Assembly (NCBI GenBank): GCA_036384915.1
Contig: DASVLJ010000019.1
Span: 1-64,000, forward strand
DNA length: 64,000 nt
Source of the DNA: PKWO01 sp036384915
GTDB taxonomy: Bacteria; Pseudomonadota; Gammaproteobacteria; Burkholderiales; Burkholderiaceae_D
Reading direction: 5' to 3'
In this document: piece by piece, positions 1 through 9,312 of the stretch
Layout: each line of letters starts with the position of its first letter
Position numbering within the stretch: the stretch's first letter is position 1
Program-made: the position numbers and the translations under genes
Notes under the pieces: generated by a model
Databases searched by the model: none
The model's input: only the letters and a program-made list of their open reading frames with translations
Told to the model about the DNA's origin: nothing

Positions 1-103
1 AGGTGGCGGGAAAACGCCGCGAAATGTCCTGGTTTCGTCTCGCCAAGTCGAAAAAATCAGCTGCGCGAGAAAAATTTAACGAGACTGGCGCCGCAAATGA
101 CCG

Positions 104-886
104 TCACGTTGCGTAACTCGATTTATTCAGCGCTTCCCTAAGCTTCTCCTTAATTTCCGCGATGTTGTCGCGGTACGGACGCGCTGCTTTCCCGTTGCGG
201 ATATTAAATCGCTGAATGATACTGCCGCAAAATTTTGGCACTCCCTCCAGCAATGGATAGGCGGAGTCGGAAAAAAGAGTAATCGCATTCCTCTTCCAAT
301 CAACCCATCTAGGCAATGCCGCTTGCAGCGTATTGAGTGCCATAATCGAGAACGGATCAGGATTGGTGGGTACAACGAACGCATGGGCAGAAAGGAACAA
401 ATTTTGATTGACCGCACTTAGACTAGGATTGAGATCGATAATCGTAAAGTCTACGGAGTACTTTTCTTCGGTCAAGCGCAACAACTCAGAAAATGCACCG
501 GGAAGATTCTGAAGCGTTGCAATGGCGTTGTTTGATGTCTGCGCGAAGGTAAGCGCGGCATCATATTCAGTCAGATTTGCATGACCAGCCAAGAGATACA
601 TGGACGGTGCCCGCTGCGGACTGAAGCAATTAACAGGGGCAATGGGAACAGGTTTCCCCTGGAATGCGGGAGCAACTCCGTCCTTGATATTCTGGACCTT
701 AGTTGCGTCATCGACGTAATATTTTTCGAAATCGTCACCTAATACGAGGCTCGACAAATTGCATTGACTGTCGGCATCAACCAACAGCACCTTGTATTGT
801 TTGGAGAGCATCCAGCCAAGATTATAAACAGTCGTAGTCTTGCTTACTCCGCCCTTGTGGTTGAATACGACGAGCCTTTTAGCCAT
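104..886 (-). CDS. ParA/Soj-type AAA ATPase
   Basis: A 260-residue cytosolic P-loop ATPase of the ParA/MinD class, which uses ATP-driven DNA binding to move plasmids, chromosomes or other cargo. The deviant Walker A motif KGGVSKTTT lies at residues 11-19, and a Walker B-like segment (TIIDLNPSLS) sits near residue 150. ATG at 886 follows an AGAGGAAT ribosome site. No parB or integrase is visible within the window; the partner may lie to the left. Base composition is clearly more AT-rich than the genes after 1.6 kb, fitting a plasmid or genomic-island origin. The family call is firm. Whether it acts in element partitioning or another positioning task cannot be told from this sequence. Confidence 0.85.
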   Translation of the reverse strand: MAKRLVVFNHKGGVSKTTTVYNLGWMLSKQYKVLLVDADSQCNLSSLVLGDDFEKYYVDDATKVQNIKDGVAPAFQGKPVPIAPVNCFSPQRAPSMYLLAGHANLTEYDAALTFAQTSNNAIATLQNLPGAFSELLRLTEEKYSVDFTIIDLNPSLSAVNQNLFLSAHAFVVPTNPDPFSIMALNTLQAALPRWVDWKRNAITLFSDSAYPLLEGVPKFCGSIIQRFNIRNGKAARPYRDNIAEIKEKLREALNKSSYAT

Positions 887-1233
887 AGCATTCCTCTAGT
901 TAGTTAGCGTCGTGCGTCAAATTGGTTGCCATTCTCGGAGGGCACTATGGTAACGCTTTGCCGAGCAATTCAGTCCATTTCTGCACCAGAGCACTCATTC
1001 AAACCTCCAAAAACACAGTCGCAGAGCTGACTTGTCATAAGCTATGTTCGGCGTGCCACACAGATCAATGAAGTACCTTAGCGGCTTCCGCGCATGTCAA
1101 ATGAAAGAGTAACATCTTTCGTGATGGCGAAGGACATCGTCATTCGGATCAGTGACTTCCTTGCACAGATCAAACAAGGGGTTTTTCAGCCGACGCAAAA
1201 TCCTTCCGCTCTTTTGGATAGGTGTCGAAACTG
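887..1233. other. gene-free stretch
   Basis: About 350 bases between the ParA start and the XRE remnant. Short frames on both strands lack ribosome sites and family resemblance. I see no tRNA, terminator or clear repeat. The composition resembles the ParA gene rather than the GC-rich chromosome to the right. Confidence 0.4.
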
Positions 1234-1428
1234 TTAAAGCTCCGCTTCGGTCATCAATTCGCCAACCGCGATTTCGAGGACATTCGCAATTTTCGCGAGC
1301 GTCAGCACCGTTACATTATTGCCACGCTCGACTCGGCCCAAGTAACTACGATCAACCTCAGCCAGCGGCGCTAGGCATTCCTGCGATATTTCTTGACCCC
1401 TCTGGGCACGTGCCGGATACGCAACCGG
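1234..1428 (-). pseudogene. 5'-truncated XRE-family repressor remnant
   Basis: The readable part matches an XRE/Cro helix-turn-helix from late helix 1 onward: ISQECLA, then DRSYLGRVERG (recognition helix and turn), then TLAKIANVLEIAVGEL. The normal N-terminal residues and a start codon are missing. The only upstream in-frame start is a TTG inside the tRNA-Pro gene, and the frame from it runs through the tRNA and its terminator, so translation from it is not credible. The coding part begins about 50 bases beyond the tRNA 3' end. The simplest reading is a repressor gene that lost its 5' end through integration, excision or deletion at the tRNA. A functional short protein from a non-standard start is possible but unlikely. 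Confidence 0.6.
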
Positions 1429-1433
1429 AAATG

Positions 1434-1459
1434 AAAAAGGCCAATCCGAAGATTGGCCT
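1434..1459 (-). terminator. Rho-independent terminator of tRNA-Pro
   Basis: On the minus strand, a 9-bp stem (AGGCCAATC/GATTGGCCT) closes a TTCG tetraloop and runs into a T tract. It begins 17 bases after the tRNA CCA end, so it terminates the tRNA transcript. Confidence 0.85.
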
Positions 1460-1475
1460 AACTCATTAATTTCTT

Positions 1476-1553
<78 letters not shown>

Positions 1554-1563
1554 CGAACTTCGA

Positions 1564-1592
1564 ATTATAGCAGCAATTTTGCGAAATAGACA
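1564..1592 (-). promoter_or_regulatory. promoter of tRNA-Pro
   Basis: A perfect TATAAT -10 box (minus strand, 1569 to 1564) lies 11 bases before the tRNA. A weak -35 (TGTCTA) sits 17 bases further upstream. The predicted start, near 1557, is just before the mature 5' end. Confidence 0.6.
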
Positions 1593-1608
1593 GATTCCCG
1601 CACGAAAG

Positions 1609-2808
1609 TCATGTGGGACGGCGCATGGAGAGCAAGGCAATGGCGATCAATACAATCAGGACGGCGCCATAACTCATGGCCGTTGCCTGCAATCCGAAGT
1701 ACCCCGCCGCCAGGCCCGCCAGCATGGCCGGCACGCTGAACGCCAGATAGCTCAGGACGAAAAAGCCCGACAGCAATCCGGCGCGCTCGTGCGGCGCGGC
1801 CAAGGGCACCAGGCTGCGCATCGAGCCGTTGAATGCAGCGCCGAAGCCGAAGCCGGCGATTACGGTACCGATGAAAAGCACCGCGCTCGCATGCAATGCG
1901 ATGCCGGCGAGCGTGACCGCGAGACCGGCCGCCAATGACCATGCGCCCGCGATCAAGACCTGGTGCGGTGCCCAGCCGCGCACGATCAGCACCGCGATCA
2001 CGCTGCAAAACACCAGTGCCGCAATCAGACTGCCGCCGACCACCGGCGATGCGATCCCCGTCACGCCGCGCGCAAGCGTGGGGCCGAGAGACAGGTAAAA
2101 ACCGCCGAGCGCCCATTGCGCGCCATTCACCGGCATCACACGCCATAAAGTGGGCCGTGCGGCGCCCGGTATCGCGATCACAGGCTTCATTGCGCGCACG
2201 GCGGCGCGCCAGGCATCGGGAACCGGCGACACCGTCTCAGGCAGAAAGCAAGCCAGCACGAACAGCAGGACGAAGGCGGCAAACAGCAACTCGAATACGA
2301 ACCTGGTCGGTGCAAACACGTATTGCACCAGCAGACTCGTGCCCAGCGCGCCTACACCCATGCCGAACAGGGGCGCCGTGCTGTTGAACAGCGCGCCGCG
2401 CTCGCGATGCAGGTCCACCATGCCGGCATTGAGGCTGCTGATGGCGATGCCGGTCGCCAGCCCCTGCACGATGCGCGCGGCAAACAGCCAGGCCACGGCA
2501 TCGGCGCGCCAGAACAGGTATACCGAGCCGATTTCGAGCACCAGCGCCGCAAGCAGCACCGGCCTGCGCCCGAGATAGTCGGATATGGGCCCGAACAGGA
2601 GCAAGGCGCCCAGCAACGCGAACGCATAACTGGCGAATACCGCCGTCAGCGTGAGGGCGGAGAAGCCCCAGGCGGCGCGATAGATGGCATAGAGCGGTGA
2701 AGGTGCGCTCGATGCGGCAAGGAAGGCAACGACGGTCAAGGCTTGCAGCAACAAGGCCGCTCTCTTGCCCAAGGTGCCGGATGCGGGTTTGGATAGTGCT
2801 GGTTGCAT
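1609..2808 (-). CDS. MFS transporter (drug-efflux type)
   Basis: A 399-residue major facilitator with about 12 hydrophobic segments. It carries the family loop 2-3 motif, here GPISDYLGRRP (around residues 73-83), and an internal repeat of two six-helix halves. It should act in the inner membrane as a proton-driven exporter of a small molecule; the substrate is not identifiable. ATG at 2808 follows GAAAGG. The gene is divergent from a TetR regulator, with two operator-like repeats in the shared promoter region, so derepression by a ligand of the TetR protein is the natural model. It ends about 40 bases upstream of the tRNA-Pro promoter. Confidence 0.85.
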   Translation of the reverse strand: MQPALSKPASGTLGKRAALLLQALTVVAFLAASSAPSPLYAIYRAAWGFSALTLTAVFASYAFALLGALLLFGPISDYLGRRPVLLAALVLEIGSVYLFWRADAVAWLFAARIVQGLATGIAISSLNAGMVDLHRERGALFNSTAPLFGMGVGALGTSLLVQYVFAPTRFVFELLFAAFVLLFVLACFLPETVSPVPDAWRAAVRAMKPVIAIPGAARPTLWRVMPVNGAQWALGGFYLSLGPTLARGVTGIASPVVGGSLIAALVFCSVIAVLIVRGWAPHQVLIAGAWSLAAGLAVTLAGIALHASAVLFIGTVIAGFGFGAAFNGSMRSLVPLAAPHERAGLLSGFFVLSYLAFSVPAMLAGLAAGYFGLQATAMSYGAVLIVLIAIALLSMRRPT

Positions 2809-2825
2809 AATTAACCTTTCGCAAT

Positions 2826-2878
2826 AAAAGCTAAAAATTAGCCTTTATGGGCCATTGTAGCAAAAGCTAAAAATTTGC
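2826..2878. promoter_or_regulatory. twin operator repeats between MFS and TetR genes
   Basis: The 14-mer AAAAGCTAAAAATT occurs twice, starting at 2826 and 2862, 36 bases apart. The first copy is the perfect palindrome GCTAA-AAA-TTAGC (2830-2842) with flanking AAA/TTT. The second has a diverged right half (TTTGC). This is the layout expected for a TetR dimer controlling both divergent genes. Confidence 0.65.
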
Positions 2879-2920
2879 GTTAGAGACACAAAGGAGCCGG
2901 ATTTGCGCTAACATGGCGTC

Positions 2921-3520
2921 ATGAACACCAAATCAGGCCTCCGGCCAGGGGGACGCAGCGCGCGCGTACAGGCTGCCGTGCATCAGGCCGTGAAAGACCT
3001 TGGCGAAAGCCGGGGCCGCGACAACTTGACTGTGCCGCTGATCGCGGCGCAGGCCGGTGTCACGCCTTCCACGATCTACCGCCGCTGGGGCGACCTGGCC
3101 GATTTGCTGGCCGACGTGGCCAAGGAAGAATTGCGCCCCGACAGCGAACCGGAGGACACCGGCAGCATCGAGAGCGATCTGCGGAAGTGGGCAGAACAAT
3201 ATCTCGATGAAATGAGCTCGGAAGTCGGCCTGACCATGATGCGCGACGTGATTGCCGGCAGCGCCAGCGGCGACAATCCCGTGCCCTGCCAGTGTGCCGC
3301 CTTCACGCAAAGCCAGATTCAAATCATCATCGACCGCGGCATTGCGCGCGGCGAGGCCGTGCCGCAGGCGGAAGCCGTCATGGATGGCGTGGTGGCGCCC
3401 ATCATCTACCGCACCTTGTTCGGCCCCGCACCGATGACGCTGCAAGGCTTGCATGCGCTGCTTGAAACCTGCATGAAGGGTGCGACGCGCCCGCGTAAGA
3501 AATCCGCGGTTCGAGGCTGA
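2921..3520 (+). CDS. TetR/AcrR family repressor
   Basis: A 199-residue regulator. The N-terminal helix-turn-helix (residues about 20-65) includes LTVPLIAAQAGVTPSTIYRRWGD, the typical TetR recognition segment with a TIYRRW end. The C-terminal half resembles the TetR_C ligand-binding region seen in regulators of drug exporters. ATG at 2921 is the first good start. It is divergent from the MFS gene across 112 bases holding two palindromic repeats and most likely represses that exporter and itself. The inducer is unknown. Confidence 0.88.
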   Translation: MNTKSGLRPGGRSARVQAAVHQAVKDLGESRGRDNLTVPLIAAQAGVTPSTIYRRWGDLADLLADVAKEELRPDSEPEDTGSIESDLRKWAEQYLDEMSSEVGLTMMRDVIAGSASGDNPVPCQCAAFTQSQIQIIIDRGIARGEAVPQAEAVMDGVVAPIIYRTLFGPAPMTLQGLHALLETCMKGATRPRKKSAVRG

Positions 3521-3691
3521 GCCCACACTAAGATCCTACATGATCTGTTCGGCACGCACGTTCGAGCGAAGAGGGATGCAGTGCAAGGGGCGGCGCGCCG
3601 CTCGGGGTGGCCCCCTGGGCAAGCCTGCGTGCAGGCCAAACAGATCGTAAGCGGATGCTTATAAAACAGGCGACGGCAATGCGCCGCCCGA

Positions 3692-4423
3692 TCAGCATCT
3701 GGGGACAGCGTCAGCCGGTGCCAGGGAGAACGAACCGCTCCACGTGATGGCCGTCTCGCTGCCTATGAACTCGGTGTTGGTCGTGTAGTTGGCAATCTGG
3801 CCGGCGGCCGATGTTCCGCCCGCATCGCTTTGCGCGAGCGACAGGAATTGCTCGATTTCTCGGTCGAACGCCTGTTTGCCTGCGTTAGGGGCGCCCGGCT
3901 CGCCCGGAGTAAATAGCGCATTGTCGCCGGCCGGCTCGAGCTCGCCCCACGAGAATTTCCCCGACAGGGTTTCCCCCGAGGGCAGCTTCACGTCGAAGGC
4001 GCTGCCGTCCTGCACCGCCGCCGTGGCTTCGTCGTACAGGGTGCGGTAGTCGCCCTGCAGACCGCTGCCTTGCAGACCGCTGTATTGCGCCTGCCTGGCA
4101 CCGGACACCCGGCCCAGTTCGCCGGCGAGCTGGGCGATTTCGGATTCCACACCGCGCAGCAATTGCATGATCGACTCGGGAGAGGGGCTTTGCGACGCGG
4201 GAAGCGCATAGCCAACGCCGACTTCGGTAACGATGCTCGTCAACTGTGCCGATACCGTATAGGACGACGCCAGCGGCGCCGACATGCTGGAAAACAGATT
4301 GTCGGCAAAGCTCTCCTGCCCCTCATCGCCGCTCATGCCATGTGCGGCGCGCGAGCCGATGAAAGAACTGGTCTGGCATACGGACCGAATGTGGGAAGCG
4401 GCAAAACCGGAAGCGGCGGACAT
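3692..4423 (-). CDS. hypothetical protein, 243 residues
   Basis: I do not recognise this protein. Start ATG 4423 is chosen because AGGAGA precedes it at good spacing; the frame is open further upstream but without a ribosome site. The first 75 residues are rich in Ser, Ala and Gly. A helical, coiled-coil-like stretch (SIMQLLRGVESEIAQLAGEL) follows at about 85-105, then a short duplicated SGLQG, then an acidic, Gly-rich C-terminus. There is no signal peptide or membrane segment. It is divergent from the SulP gene with 163 bases between. Codon use is normal for the window, supporting a real gene. A secreted or surface protein is possible, but nothing shows it. Confidence 0.6.
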   Translation of the reverse strand: MSAASGFAASHIRSVCQTSSFIGSRAAHGMSGDEGQESFADNLFSSMSAPLASSYTVSAQLTSIVTEVGVGYALPASQSPSPESIMQLLRGVESEIAQLAGELGRVSGARQAQYSGLQGSGLQGDYRTLYDEATAAVQDGSAFDVKLPSGETLSGKFSWGELEPAGDNALFTPGEPGAPNAGKQAFDREIEQFLSLAQSDAGGTSAAGQIANYTTNTEFIGSETAITWSGSFSLAPADAVPRC

Positions 4424-4586
4424 GGCATTCTCCTGTGGGCTGTGGCGGCAAAAAGAGCTGGGTGGCGAGAATCCGATGACACATGGTGTCCCTTTTTGCC
4501 AACGTTCAAGAGATGAATAGCGATGTCTTTCCCCTGCTCTTCGCCCTTTTGGCTGGTTTTGCGGCGAACGTGATAAAGTCGCCGAC

Positions 4587-6209
4587 ATGAGCGCGACTTC
4601 GAATAACAAGAACGGCTTGCCGACCGCCGACCTCATCGCCGGACTAGCCATCGCCGGCTTGCTGCTGCCCGAAGCCGTGGCCTATGCCAGCATCGCCAAC
4701 GTGCCGCCGCAGATGGCCGTGATCGCCTTGTTTGCCGGCCTGATCTGCTATGCCTTGATCGGTACCAGCCGCTTCGCCATCGTCTCGGCCACCTCGTCTT
4801 CGGCGGCGGTGCTGGCGGCCGCCTCCACCTCCCTGTCCGGCGGCGACCCCGGCGCAAGGCTTGGCGTATGCGCCGCGCTAGTGATCGCGGCGGGGGCTTA
4901 TTTCGTCGCGGCCAGCGTGGCGCGGCTTGGCGCCATCACCGATTTCATCGCCAAGCCGGTCTTGCGCGGTTTCACCTTCGGCCTGGCGCTGGTGATCGTG
5001 ATCAAACAATTGCCGACGCTGCTCGGCGTCCATGCTTCGTCGCCCAACATTTTTGGGCTTCTGTTCGACATCGTGCGCCAGGCGCCGCAATGGAACGTGG
5101 CTACACTCAGCCTGGGCTTCGGCTCGCTGGCCTTCCTGCCGTTGTGCGCCCGCATCAAGTCGCTGCCCGGCGCTTTGATCGCCATCATCGCCACCACCGC
5201 GCTTTGCCAATGGCTGGCCCTGCCCGCTCAAGGCGTGGCCCAGGTCGGGCAGATCAGGATTGCGCTATCCATGCCTCATCTGCCGCAGCTATCCGAATCG
5301 CAATGGCTGCAATCCTGCGAACTCGCGCTTGCACTGGCCCTGATCGTCTATGCAGAGAGCTATGGTTCGATCCGCGGTTTCGCCATGAAGCATGGCGACC
5401 CGGTGGCGCCGAACCGCGACCTGGCCGCGCTCGGCATTGCCAACCTGGCTTCCGGCCTGTTGCAGGGTATGCCGGTCGGGGCGGGATATTCGGCTTCGGC
5501 GGCCAACGAAGCAGCTGGAGCCGCTTCTCGCTTTGCCGGCTTGTTCGGCGCCGGCGTCTTGCTGCTGGTAGTGCTGTTGCTGCTGCCGTTGATCGCTTAC
5601 ACGCCGGAAGCAGTGCTTGCCGCCATCGTGATCCATGCCGTCAGCCATACCTTGAATCCCGAGCCGCTTCTGGCCTGTTTCCGCCTGCACCGAGACCGGG
5701 TGGTTGTAGTGGCTGCGGTACTGGCGGTGCTTTTTCTCGGCGTGGTCAATGGTCTGCTCCTGGCGATCGGCGTCAGCATCGTCATGACTCTGCATCGCTT
5801 TTCCGAATCGCGCCTGTCCGAACTCGGCCGGCTCGATCAGGGACACGATTTCGTCAGCACCAGCCTGCACCCCACTGCCAGGCCCGAGCCTGGATTCCTG
5901 ATCGTGCGGCCTGAAGAGCCGCTGTTCTTCGCCAATGTCGAACGTATCCTGCATGAGGTCGGCGCCCTCGCTTCGGCCAAACCCGATGCGCAAACCATCA
6001 TCCTCAGTCTGGAAGAATCGCCCGACCTCGACAGTTCCAGCGTGGAGAGCCTGCACGACTTTTCCCTGGTACAGCAGAAGGCCGGCAAGCGTGTGGTCTT
6101 CGCGCGGGTAAAGGAAGCGGCCCAGACCGTCCTCGCCCGGGCCGATCTGCCGGTCTCGCCCAATTGGGGCTTGAGCGTGGACGACGTGGTACAAAAAGCG
6201 CGTCGCTGA
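4587..6209 (+). CDS. SulP family anion transporter with STAS domain
   Basis: A 540-residue SulP (SLC26-type) permease of the inner membrane. The N-terminal signature is clear (LIAGLAIAGLLLPEAVAYA, residues 16-34), about 11-12 membrane segments follow to residue ~410, and a cytosolic STAS domain covers ~430-540. Family members carry sulfate, bicarbonate, C4-dicarboxylates or other anions, and the substrate cannot be fixed here. There are no sulfate-assimilation, carbonic anhydrase or dicarboxylate genes next door. It ends 26 bases from the convergent opgH stop. Confidence 0.88.
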   Translation: MSATSNNKNGLPTADLIAGLAIAGLLLPEAVAYASIANVPPQMAVIALFAGLICYALIGTSRFAIVSATSSSAAVLAAASTSLSGGDPGARLGVCAALVIAAGAYFVAASVARLGAITDFIAKPVLRGFTFGLALVIVIKQLPTLLGVHASSPNIFGLLFDIVRQAPQWNVATLSLGFGSLAFLPLCARIKSLPGALIAIIATTALCQWLALPAQGVAQVGQIRIALSMPHLPQLSESQWLQSCELALALALIVYAESYGSIRGFAMKHGDPVAPNRDLAALGIANLASGLLQGMPVGAGYSASAANEAAGAASRFAGLFGAGVLLLVVLLLLPLIAYTPEAVLAAIVIHAVSHTLNPEPLLACFRLHRDRVVVVAAVLAVLFLGVVNGLLLAIGVSIVMTLHRFSESRLSELGRLDQGHDFVSTSLHPTARPEPGFLIVRPEEPLFFANVERILHEVGALASAKPDAQTIILSLEESPDLDSSSVESLHDFSLVQQKAGKRVVFARVKEAAQTVLARADLPVSPNWGLSVDDVVQKARR

Positions 6210-6235
6210 AGCGCAACGATAAGGCTTGATAAGGC

Positions 6236-8524
6236 TTATTCGCCGCCGCTCAATTCATGCCAGTGCGGATGCGCGCCGGGTGTCTCCCACACGTTACGGT
6301 GCAATTGGAACAGGGCCTGCGGATCGTTGAGCAGGCGCTGACGTTCCGGCGCCGTCAGGGAAGCCGGCCCCTCATGCAGGGCCGAATGCAGCAACGTACG
6401 GCGCACGATGCTGGTGCCCGGCGGTTGTGCGGTAGCCTTCCTGCCGCAAGCGCAAACCAGGGCGTTGATGGCCGGATCGACCACCGCCTCAATGAAGCCG
6501 GGCATGCTCTTGGCGCTGCTGTGATAGGCGACGGTTGCACGCAACTCCTCCGGTTGCTGGCCCTCTTCGGGAATCAGGAACAGGCGCAACTTGCGCAGCC
6601 TGCTGCCGATGGACACGCGAGAAGACAGCACCGACAGCGGTATCGACAGGGCCAGCGCGCCGACCACCGGCAAGAGCCAGACCAGGTAGCCCGGGTTGAG
6701 CAGGTAGACCGCCAAGCCCCAGGTCAGGCCGAGCATGGTGTGCGAGCCATGACGCTTCCATGCTTCGCCCCAGGTGGTTTCCTCATCGCCGCGCGCCGGC
6801 GACTTCCAATGCAAAGTCTTGCCCGTGATGGCTTCGACCACGAAGCGGCTGTGGAACAGCATGCGGATAGGCGCCGACAGCACGGAAAACATCAGCTCCA
6901 GCATCATCGACAGCATCAGCCGCGCCACCCCGCCGAACTCGCGCGCATCCTTGAGACAGATGCGCAGCACAGCCAGGAACTTGGGCAGAATCAGGAGACT
7001 CGTCGTGACGATAAACAATTGCAGCGCATGATAAGGATGGAACAGCTGCCACTCCGGTATCAGGTGCGCGGGTGCTACCGTTTCTGCGGCGGGCATCAGC
7101 TTTTCCGTCGCCAGCACGATAGTTGACAGCACCAGGAAAGTCAGCCACAAGAGCGAAGACAGGTAAGCCATCAAGCCGGTGGCAAACACAGCCCGGTACA
7201 CCGGGTGGATGCCGTGCTCGAGGATCAGGCGGAAATTCATCATGTTGCCGCGGCACCAGCGGCGATCGCGCTGCAATTCATCGAGCAGATTGGGCGGCAG
7301 TTCTTCATAGCTACCCGGCAAGTCGTAGGCGATCCACACCGTCCAGCCGGCGCGTCGGATCAGCGCCGCCTCGATAAAATCGTGCGAAAGGATTTCACCG
7401 GACAAGGGCCCCTTGCCCGGCAGGGGCGCCAGTGCGCAATGGCGCGTGAACGGTTCGACGCGGATGATGGCGTTATGCCCCCAGTAGTGCGATTCGCCAA
7501 GCTGCCAGAAATGCAGCCCCGCCGTGTACAGCGGGCCGTAGGCGCGCGAAGCGAATTGCTGGATGCGCGCATACAGCGTTTCGCGTCCCGCCACGCGCGG
7601 CGCGGTCTGGATGATGCCCGCGTCGGGATTGGCTTCCATCAAATCGACCAGCGAGGTGAGGCATTCGCCGCTCATCACGCTATCGGCATCGAGCACGATC
7701 ATGTAGCGGTAGTTCTTGCCCCAGCGGCGGCAAAAATCGGCGATGTTGCCGCTCTTGCGTTTGACGCGGCGCTTGCGCCGGCGATAGAAGATATTGCCGA
7801 AACCGCCGACGGCACGGCACAGCGTGGACCAGGCATCGAGTTCGGCCGTGCAGATGTCGGGTTCGCTGCTGTCTGAGAGTACGAACACATCGAACTGCCC
7901 CGCCTGCTCGGTCTTGGCCAAGGATTCGTAGGTGGCCCGCAGCCCGGCGAACACGCGCGCCACGTCTTCATTGCAGATCGGCATGACGATGGCTGTGCGG
8001 AAGTCTTCGCCTTGCACGGCCTCGCGCTTGATCGCTTTGGCGCTGGCGACGCCGTGACGGTCGCCGCGCATCAATACAAGGAAACCCGCCATGGCGGTCC
8101 AGAAGCCGGCCGAGACCCAGAAGAACAATATGGTGAACAGGATCACCACCATGCGCTCAAGCAGCGTGTCGCCATGCATCGGCAGCGAATCGATGGTGAG
8201 CACGCCGGCGACTGCCGTCTGGACAAAAGTCAGCATGAACAGCACCGCGCGGCGCATGCGGCCGTCGCGTTGCCATTCGACCAGTTGCGGCGAACTGCCG
8301 TCGCGCGCCACCGCGCGCCGTTCCTGCCTCGCTTCACGGCTCTCCTTGCGCCGGGCCGAAAACAGCTTGATCCGCTCCCAGGGCCGGGCCACCATCGAGG
8401 TGCGGTTAACCTGCGGTGCGGTCGAGATCGGCGGGAATACCGGCTTGCGCACCCAGGTCGGCGACGTCGCTTCCGGACGGCCGGGAGACTCCACCGTATT
8501 GCCTTGTTGCGATTTGGAATTCAT
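6236..8524 (-). CDS. opgH: glucans biosynthesis glucosyltransferase H
   Basis: OpgH/MdoH is the inner-membrane GT2 enzyme that polymerises glucose from UDP-glucose into the backbone of osmoregulated periplasmic glucans. At 762 residues it is within family range. Membrane segments lie at about 90-115 and 125-155, and a cytosolic GT2 domain starts at TAIVMPICNEDVARV. The catalytic acidic motif VLDADSVMSG and the QRDRRWCRGN motif (the family Q-x-x-R-W) are followed by several C-terminal membrane helices. Its usual partner opgG is absent; opgD lies 8 kb away. It starts 20 bases after ehuA on the same strand and so appears to be the last gene of the ectoine operon. That placement is unusual. Confidence 0.95.
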   Translation of the reverse strand: MNSKSQQGNTVESPGRPEATSPTWVRKPVFPPISTAPQVNRTSMVARPWERIKLFSARRKESREARQERRAVARDGSSPQLVEWQRDGRMRRAVLFMLTFVQTAVAGVLTIDSLPMHGDTLLERMVVILFTILFFWVSAGFWTAMAGFLVLMRGDRHGVASAKAIKREAVQGEDFRTAIVMPICNEDVARVFAGLRATYESLAKTEQAGQFDVFVLSDSSEPDICTAELDAWSTLCRAVGGFGNIFYRRRKRRVKRKSGNIADFCRRWGKNYRYMIVLDADSVMSGECLTSLVDLMEANPDAGIIQTAPRVAGRETLYARIQQFASRAYGPLYTAGLHFWQLGESHYWGHNAIIRVEPFTRHCALAPLPGKGPLSGEILSHDFIEAALIRRAGWTVWIAYDLPGSYEELPPNLLDELQRDRRWCRGNMMNFRLILEHGIHPVYRAVFATGLMAYLSSLLWLTFLVLSTIVLATEKLMPAAETVAPAHLIPEWQLFHPYHALQLFIVTTSLLILPKFLAVLRICLKDAREFGGVARLMLSMMLELMFSVLSAPIRMLFHSRFVVEAITGKTLHWKSPARGDEETTWGEAWKRHGSHTMLGLTWGLAVYLLNPGYLVWLLPVVGALALSIPLSVLSSRVSIGSRLRKLRLFLIPEEGQQPEELRATVAYHSSAKSMPGFIEAVVDPAINALVCACGRKATAQPPGTSIVRRTLLHSALHEGPASLTAPERQRLLNDPQALFQLHRNVWETPGAHPHWHELSGGE

Positions 8525-8544
8525 GACGGCTATCCTCAGTCCTG

Positions 8545-9312
8545 TTATTGGGGTTCGGCCAACGCATCCAGGAATTTCCTGGTTCTTTCCTGCGCCGGCG
8601 CTTTGAATACAGCCTTGGCTTCTCCATCCTCGACTACGCGTCCCTGGTCGAAAAACAGCACGCGGTCGGCACAGCGTTCGGCAAATTCCATCTGGTGCGT
8701 CACGATCAGCATGGTCATCGTCCGGCGCGCCGACAGCTTGCGCAAAATAGCGAGCACGCCCCCGACCAGCTCGGGATCGAGGGCCGACGTAATCTCGTCG
8801 AACAGCATGATCTTGGGCCGCATCGCGAGCGCCCGTGCAATGGCGACGCGCTGTTTTTGCCCACCTGACAATTGCCCCGGATAGACTAGTGCCTTATCTG
8901 AAAGTTCCACCATCTCCAGGTACTCCATGGCGCGCCGCTCGGCTGCCGCACGCTCCATCCCCTGCACGTGGATGGGAGCGGCCACCAAATTGCCCAGCAC
9001 GGTCATGTGCGGAAACAGGTTGAACTGCTGAAACACCATACCCACCTTAGCGCGTACGCGGCGCAATCGGTTGACATCGATGCCCCGTCCATTCGATTTG
9101 CCGTGCCACATCTCCTCGCCTTCGATTTCGATGCGGCCCGAATCTGGCCGCTCCAGCCCCATCAACAAGCGCAGCAGGGTGGACTTGCCCGACCCGCTGG
9201 GGCCGATCACCGCCAGGGTCTGGCCCGCCGGCACGTCGAGCGTCAGATCGTCGAGCACGGCAAGTTCGCCGAACTTCTTGTTCACGTGCTCCATATGGAT
9301 GATGTTGCTCAT
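8545..9312 (-). CDS. ehuA: ectoine/hydroxyectoine ABC transporter ATPase
   Basis: A 255-residue ATPase of the polar amino acid uptake type. Walker A is GPSGSGKST (about residues 36-44), the Q-loop is VFQQFNLF, the signature LSGGQKQRVAIARAL, and Walker B is IMLFDEITSALD. ATG at 9312 overlaps the ehuD stop (TGATG arrangement). The assignment as EhuA rather than a generic amino acid importer rests on its place directly after ectABCD with a periplasmic binding protein and two permeases. It should energise ectoine uptake for osmoprotection or salvage. Confidence 0.88.
   Translation of the reverse strand: MSNIIHMEHVNKKFGELAVLDDLTLDVPAGQTLAVIGPSGSGKSTLLRLLMGLERPDSGRIEIEGEEMWHGKSNGRGIDVNRLRRVRAKVGMVFQQFNLFPHMTVLGNLVAAPIHVQGMERAAAERRAMEYLEMVELSDKALVYPGQLSGGQKQRVAIARALAMRPKIMLFDEITSALDPELVGGVLAILRKLSARRTMTMLIVTHQMEFAERCADRVLFFDQGRVVEDGEAKAVFKAPAQERTRKFLDALAEPQ

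Noticed and set aside
1152..1469. 105-codon frame on the plus strand
   Set aside because: It is antisense to the XRE remnant and the tRNA terminator, with no ribosome site or family resemblance.
3521..3691. GCGGCGCGCCGC palindrome near 3590 as terminator of the TetR gene
   Set aside because: It is short, without a loop and without a T tract, and GC palindromes of this size are common in this genome.
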